Program-made: the position numbers and the translations under genes | Notes under the pieces: generated by a model | The model's input: the letters and a program-made list of their open reading frames with translations, nothing else | Databases searched by the model: none | What the model was told of the DNA's origin: nothing | Shown: positions 60,688 to 64,000 of the stretch, piece after piece | How positions within the stretch are numbered: position 1 is the first letter of the stretch | How the letters are laid out: the number at the start of each line of letters is the position of its first letter | From: Streptomyces curacoi | GTDB taxonomy: Bacteria; Actinomycetota; Actinomycetes; Streptomycetales; Streptomycetaceae | Length of the DNA: 64,000 nucleotides | NCBI RefSeq assembly: GCF_001513975.1 | Contig: NZ_KQ947984.1 | Location: forward strand, 186,001-250,000 | Reading direction: 5' to 3'

Positions 60688-61554
60688 TCAGTGGTTCTGC
60701 GGGGCGCGGGAGCCTCGGTGCTCCTGGCTGCGGCGGGTGCGCAGCTGGGGACGGCTGGCCTGGTGCGGGACCGCCGTGTGGGCCGGCACGCCCGGTTTGT
60801 CTTCGACGGGGGCACTCGCCGGTTTCCCCATGACGATCAGCGGGTCGAACAGCACGACGACGCCCGCGAGGAGCAGGAAGGCGAGCGGGCCGACCATCAT
60901 CGGCGCCAGCAGGGCGGCCGGCGAGTCGCCCGCGGAGGGAGCGTCGGTGCCGTGCAGATGGACGCTGAGGGCGGCCATGCCGGTGTAGTGCATGCCGCTG
61001 ACGGCGAGGCCCATGACGAGGCTCGCGCCCACGCTCCACATCAGCCCTCTGACCTGTCCGGCGGCCCACAGGGCGGCGGTGGCCGCTCCCATCGCTATGA
61101 CGACGGAGACGGCGACGGTGAACGTGTTGTACTCCAGCCTGCCGTTCAGCCGCATACCGGCCATGCCCAAATAGTGCATCGAGGCTATGCCGAGGCCGGT
61201 GATGGTGCCGCCGGTGAACAGGGCCGCTCCACGGGCGCCCTTGTAACCGACGATGAAGATTCCGATACCCACCATCACGATCGCGACGGCGAGACTCCCG
61301 AACGTCATCGGTTTGTCGTAGTGGACCGGTGTCTCCTCGACCGTGAACCCCATCATGGCGACGAAGTGCATGGTCCAGATACCAGAGCCGATGGCCGCCG
61401 AGCCCAGGGCGAGCCAGCCCGGGCGCCAGGACTGCGAAACAAGCATTGATCTGGTGGTGCAGCGCAGGCCGAGGGCACCGCCGAGACAGGCCATGAGGTA
61501 GGCCACCAGCGGTGTGACGAGTCCGTAGGTGAATCCGTCGACCGTGCCCTGCAT
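60688..61554 (-). CDS. MHYT-domain integral membrane protein
   Basis: A 288-residue protein with seven helices and three MHYT-type motifs, [18 protein letters not shown] and MHYTGMAAL, each at a helix end. The MHYT domain is proposed to bind copper and sense oxygen, CO or NO in the membrane. No GGDEF/EAL or kinase domain is attached; the C-terminal 45 residues are hydrophilic ([17 protein letters not shown]...). It lies upstream of uvrB on the same strand, with the uvrB promoter in the 40-base gap. Confidence 0.88.
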   Translation of the reverse strand: MQGTVDGFTYGLVTPLVAYLMACLGGALGLRCTTRSMLVSQSWRPGWLALGSAAIGSGIWTMHFVAMMGFTVEETPVHYDKPMTFGSLAVAIVMVGIGIFIVGYKGARGAALFTGGTITGLGIASMHYLGMAGMRLNGRLEYNTFTVAVSVVIAMGAATAALWAAGQVRGLMWSVGASLVMGLAVSGMHYTGMAALSVHLHGTDAPSAGDSPAALLAPMMVGPLAFLLLAGVVVLFDPLIVMGKPASAPVEDKPGVPAHTAVPHQASRPQLRTRRSQEHRGSRAPQNH

Positions 61555-61741
61555 ACGCGGCTGCCCTTCCCGCCCTCTTACGTCCCGGAAATCCGTGAAA
61601 TGCGCCCCTCCCAGGACCGCCGCGAGCGGTCAGGGTTGAGGCAGAGAGTAACCCCCACCGGAATGGTCGAACGATTTTCCGGCAAAGAAACACGGCCTTG
61701 CCCCAGTTGTGCGGCACGAGTGAGCGGGCTCAGGCAACTCC

Positions 61742-61796
61742 ATTCATTCTGTGGCCATTCTGTACCCCTCCGTCGTTGACCCTCTGCTGTCACAGT
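61742..61796 (+). promoter_or_regulatory. 11-base-phased direct repeats, PHO-box-like
   Basis: ATTCATTCTGT, GGCCATTCTGT, ACCCCTCCGTC, GTTGACCCTCT and GCTGTCACAGT run consecutively in 11-base steps. PhoP of Streptomyces binds 11-base direct repeats related to GTTCACC, and secreted glycerophosphodiesterase genes are known PhoP targets. The match to consensus is partial. Confidence 0.35.
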
Positions 61797-61832
61797 TGAT
61801 CTGTCCGTGATCGCTCGACGCGAGGAGTACGC

Positions 61833-62702
61833 ATGCACGCGCGCGCTGTAGCCGCCACGACGACCGCACTCCTGGGTACCGCCGCTCTTCTGCTGCCCGC
61901 CCCTCACGCCCGGGCCGGGTCCGACCGGCCTACGGTCATCGCCCATCGCGGGGCCTCCGCCTATGCCCCGGAGAACACGCTGGCCGCCGTCGACAAGGCC
62001 GCCGAGCTGGGCATCGCCTGGGTGGAGAACGACGTCCAGCGCACCAAGGACGGCGAACTGGTCGTCCTCCACGACGACAACCTCAAGCGCACGACCGATG
62101 TCGAGGAGCTCTTCCCCGGCCGGGCGCCCTGGAAGGTGAAGGACTTCACCGCCGCCGAGATCGCCCGCCTGGACGCGGGCAGCTGGTTCAGTCCCGCGTA
62201 CGCGGGCGCGCGCGTACCGACGCTGGAACAGTTCATGGACCGCATGGAGCTGCACCACCAGAAGCTGCTCCTGGAGATCAAGAACCCCGATCTGTACCCG
62301 GGCATCGAGCAGCAGACCCTCAAGGTCCTGGCCAACGAGGGCTGGCTGGACCGGAGCCACCTCGCGCGCCGGCTGATCGTGCAGAGCTTCAGCGCGGACA
62401 GCGTGCGGACCGTCCACAAGCTGAAGCCGGCCGTCAAGACCGGCTTCCTGGGGACGCCGTCCGTGGCGGACCTCCCCCGGTACGCGGCCTTCGCCGACCA
62501 GATCAATCCCTCGCATGGCTCCATCTCCATGGGCTACGTCGCCTCGGTCCACTACTACACGGGGCCTCACGGCAGGCCGCTGGAGGTCTTCACCTGGACC
62601 GTGAACGACGCGGACGCCGCCCGGCTGGCCGCCGACTACGGCGTGGACGGCATCATCACCAACAGCCCCGACGTGGTGCGGGACGCCCTGCCCGACGACT
62701 GA
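61833..62702 (+). CDS. Secreted glycerophosphodiester phosphodiesterase
   Basis: A 289-residue GDPD-family enzyme releasing glycerol-3-phosphate from deacylated phospholipids. A signal peptide (to about residue 28, HARA) precedes VIAHRGASAYAPENT (catalytic His), VENDVQRTKDGELVVLHDD (metal Glu/Asp and second His) and KLLLEIKNP. The ATG at 61833 follows GCGAGGAGTACGC. Secreted enzymes of this kind serve phosphate scavenging. Confidence 0.93.
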   Translation: MHARAVAATTTALLGTAALLLPAPHARAGSDRPTVIAHRGASAYAPENTLAAVDKAAELGIAWVENDVQRTKDGELVVLHDDNLKRTTDVEELFPGRAPWKVKDFTAAEIARLDAGSWFSPAYAGARVPTLEQFMDRMELHHQKLLLEIKNPDLYPGIEQQTLKVLANEGWLDRSHLARRLIVQSFSADSVRTVHKLKPAVKTGFLGTPSVADLPRYAAFADQINPSHGSISMGYVASVHYYTGPHGRPLEVFTWTVNDADAARLAADYGVDGIITNSPDVVRDALPDD

Positions 62703-62734
62703 TGCCCGCCCGACGGCCGTCCGCTCCCGGGGCG

Positions 62735-62757
62735 TTGTCAGTGCCGGGTCGTACGGT
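62735..62757 (+). promoter_or_regulatory. PafBC/RecA-NDp-type promoter for ogt
   Basis: TTGTCAGTGCC (62735-62745), six bases, TACGGT (62752-62757), then six bases and the ATG at 62764. It shares GGGTCGTACGGTGG with the uvrB promoter. Confidence 0.8.
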
Positions 62758-62763
62758 GGGCGC

Positions 62764-63318
62764 ATGGACAGCCATGGGCAGTACGAGCAGCAGGTCGTGT
62801 GGGCCGTCGTCGGTACCGGCATCGGTCCGCTGATGCTGGCCGCGACCCGCGACGGCCTGGTCAGCGTCGTGTTCCACGCCACTCGGAGCGTGCGCGACAA
62901 GGCACTCGACCGGCTGGCGTCCCGGCTGGGTACCGAGCCGGTCGAGGCACCCGACTCCCCGCTGCTGGCCGAGGCGATACGTCAACTGGAGGAGTACTTC
63001 GCGGGCAGGCGGCACGACTTCGAGCTGCCCCTGGACTGGTCGCTGATCTCCGGTTTCAACCGGCAGGTGCTGCGCGAGCTGGCGTCCGGTGTCCCGTACG
63101 GCACGGTCGTCGGGTACGGCGATCTGGCCGGGCGAGTCGGGCAGCCGGGCGCGGCCCAGGCGGTGGGCACGGCGATGGGCGCCAACCCGCTGCCGGTCGT
63201 GGTGCCCTGCCACCGGGTGGTGGAGAGCGACGGCGGCATCGGCGGGTTCGGGGGCGGCCTGGAGACCAAGCGGAAGCTGCTCGCGCTGGAGGGGGTTCTG
63301 CCGGAGCCGCTGTTCTGA
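62764..63318 (+). CDS. ogt: Methylated-DNA-[protein]-cysteine S-methyltransferase
   Basis: A 184-residue suicide repair protein removing O6-alkyl groups from guanine. The acceptor motif is VVPCHRVV, preceded by the HTH-like GVPYGTVVGYGDLAGRVGQ with the Arg/Tyr finger region and AVGTAMGANPLP. The ATG at 62764 has no ribosome site and lies six bases from a -10, so a leaderless mRNA is expected. The damage-type promoter fits its repair role. Confidence 0.95.
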   Translation: MDSHGQYEQQVVWAVVGTGIGPLMLAATRDGLVSVVFHATRSVRDKALDRLASRLGTEPVEAPDSPLLAEAIRQLEEYFAGRRHDFELPLDWSLISGFNRQVLRELASGVPYGTVVGYGDLAGRVGQPGAAQAVGTAMGANPLPVVVPCHRVVESDGGIGGFGGGLETKRKLLALEGVLPEPLF

Positions 63319-63394
63319 GGGTTCCGGGTCCTTTCCGAGGACGTCCCGGTCCGCTGGAGTTGGGCAGGCAAGAGATGAGGGGGAGACTGCGCCT

Positions 63395-63490
63395 GTGACG
63401 ACACTTTTCACCCACCTGTACGCGGCCGGCCCGGTGGGCCGTCCCGAGTCGGCCCGTCGCACGTGCGGTACAGCCGGGTGCCCTGCATGA
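63395..63490 (+). CDS. 31-residue leader ORF coupled to MFS gene
   Basis: GTG 63395 has a strong ribosome site, GAGGGGGAGA, nine bases upstream. The frame encodes MTTLFTHLYAAGPVGRPESA and 11 more residues. Its TGA overlaps the ATG of the MFS gene (ATGA), and that ATG has no ribosome site of its own. This suggests a translated leader used for coupling; the peptide itself is not recognisable. Confidence 0.45.
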   Translation: MTTLFTHLYAAGPVGRPESARRTCGTAGCPA

Positions 63491-64000
63491 CCGCCATGGA
63501 GCGGCAGGTCGTCGCGTCCGTCCCGCCCGACCGGTTGCCCGCCCTGCGGCGCCGCATATCCGCCGTGCTGATCACGACGCAGATCCTGGGCGGACTCGGC
63601 GTCGCCACCGGCATCGCGCTCGCGGCCGTGCTGGCCACGGAGGTCAGCGGCACCGAGTCGCTGTCCGGGCTCGCGCCCACCGCGACCGTCGCCGGCACAG
63701 CGGTGCTGTCGATGCCGCTCGCCGCGCTGATGACCGCGCGGGGGCGCCGTCCCGGGCTCGTCCTTGGCTATCTGATAGGGGCCGTGGGCGCCGGTGTCGC
63801 GGTGGTGGCGGCGCGGGTCGGGAGCTTTCCGCTGCTGCTGTGCGGGATGGCCGCGTTCGGCGCGGCCTCGTCGGCGAATCTGCAGGCGCGGTTCGCGGCC
63901 GCCGATCTGGCCGAGCCCGAGCGGCGGGCCCGGGCCATCTCCCTGGTCGTGTGGGCGACCACCATCGGCGCGGTCCTCGGCCCGAACATCGCCGCGCCCG
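63487..64000 (+). CDS. MFS transporter, 3' truncated by window edge
   Basis: An open frame from ATG 63487 to the last base, 171 residues visible. It begins MTAMERQVVASVPPDRLPAL and shows successive hydrophobic helices (ISAVLITTQILGGLGVATG; LVLGYLIGAVGAGVAVVAAR) with TARGRRPGL in place of motif A between helices 2 and 3. The pattern is that of the major facilitator superfamily, probably an exporter. It is apparently translated through the upstream 31-codon ORF. Confidence 0.8.
   Translation, partial: MTAMERQVVASVPPDRLPALRRRISAVLITTQILGGLGVATGIALAAVLATEVSGTESLSGLAPTATVAGTAVLSMPLAALMTARGRRPGLVLGYLIGAVGAGVAVVAARVGSFPLLLCGMAAFGAASSANLQARFAAADLAEPERRARAISLVVWATTIGAVLGPNIAAP

Overview
This window is a high-GC actinobacterial chromosome segment, almost certainly from a Streptomyces. 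The protein-coding ORFs have GC-rich third positions, GTG starts are common, genes overlap by GTGA or ATGA, and whiA, an RbpA-family protein, opcA and a Streptomyces-style intergenic palindrome are present. From memory, the backbone order (ctaA/ctaB, tkt-tal-zwf-opcA-pgl, pgi, secG-tpiA-pgk-gap, whiA-yvcK-rapZ-uvrC, uvrA, uvrB) resembles the core arm of the S. coelicolor chromosome. No rRNA, tRNA, CRISPR, IS element or prophage was seen.

Layout. 1-3.6 kb: heme A synthesis (ctaA truncated at the left edge, ctaB) with an amidohydrolase and a small conserved protein. 4-10.7 kb: a five-gene pentose phosphate operon (tkt, tal, zwf, opcA, pgl) closed by a long palindrome. 10.9-21.4 kb: an accessory-looking sugar block with a GH13 glucosidase, a binding protein, two permeases (one carrying an inserted extracytoplasmic domain), an orphan binding protein and a PadR/MacB-type ABC cluster. 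21.4-29.6 kb: membrane protein, pgi, MFS exporter, RbpA-family protein, and the gap-pgk-tpiA-secG glycolytic run. 29.9-42 kb: secreted M14 carboxypeptidase, the translationally coupled uvrC-rapZ-yvcK-whiA operon, an HTH protein, and a LacI regulator with a PfkB kinase. 42.2-52.8 kb: uvrA, a mycothiol-type isomerase, an MBL hydrolase, an amino-acid ABC transporter, aroQ, an S66 peptidase and an MHS-family symporter. 52.9-64 kb: Ca2+/H+ antiporter, TerC with a Mn2+ riboswitch leader, two TerD proteins, uvrB, an MHYT protein, a GDPD, ogt and an MFS gene cut by the right edge.

The most striking signal is regulatory. A promoter of the type TTGTCAGTG...TAnnnT, known as the LexA-independent (RecA-NDp/PafBC) DNA-damage promoter of actinobacteria, appears directly upstream of uvrA, uvrB, ogt and, in weaker form, uvrC. 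It also precedes a terD gene and an MFS exporter. In uvrB, uvrC and ogt the -10 box sits 6-7 bases from the start codon, which predicts leaderless mRNAs. The window therefore seems to hold a dispersed DNA-damage regulon that includes a Ter module and an efflux pump.

Other unusual items are a TerD protein fused to an FtsK-like ATPase without a Walker A lysine, a MalF-type permease with a CarboxypepD_reg/SdrD-like insertion, a shared 13-base palindromic motif in the sugar block, octapeptide repeats inside UvrC, and several short tandem repeats and alternative RNA pairings in intergenic DNA.
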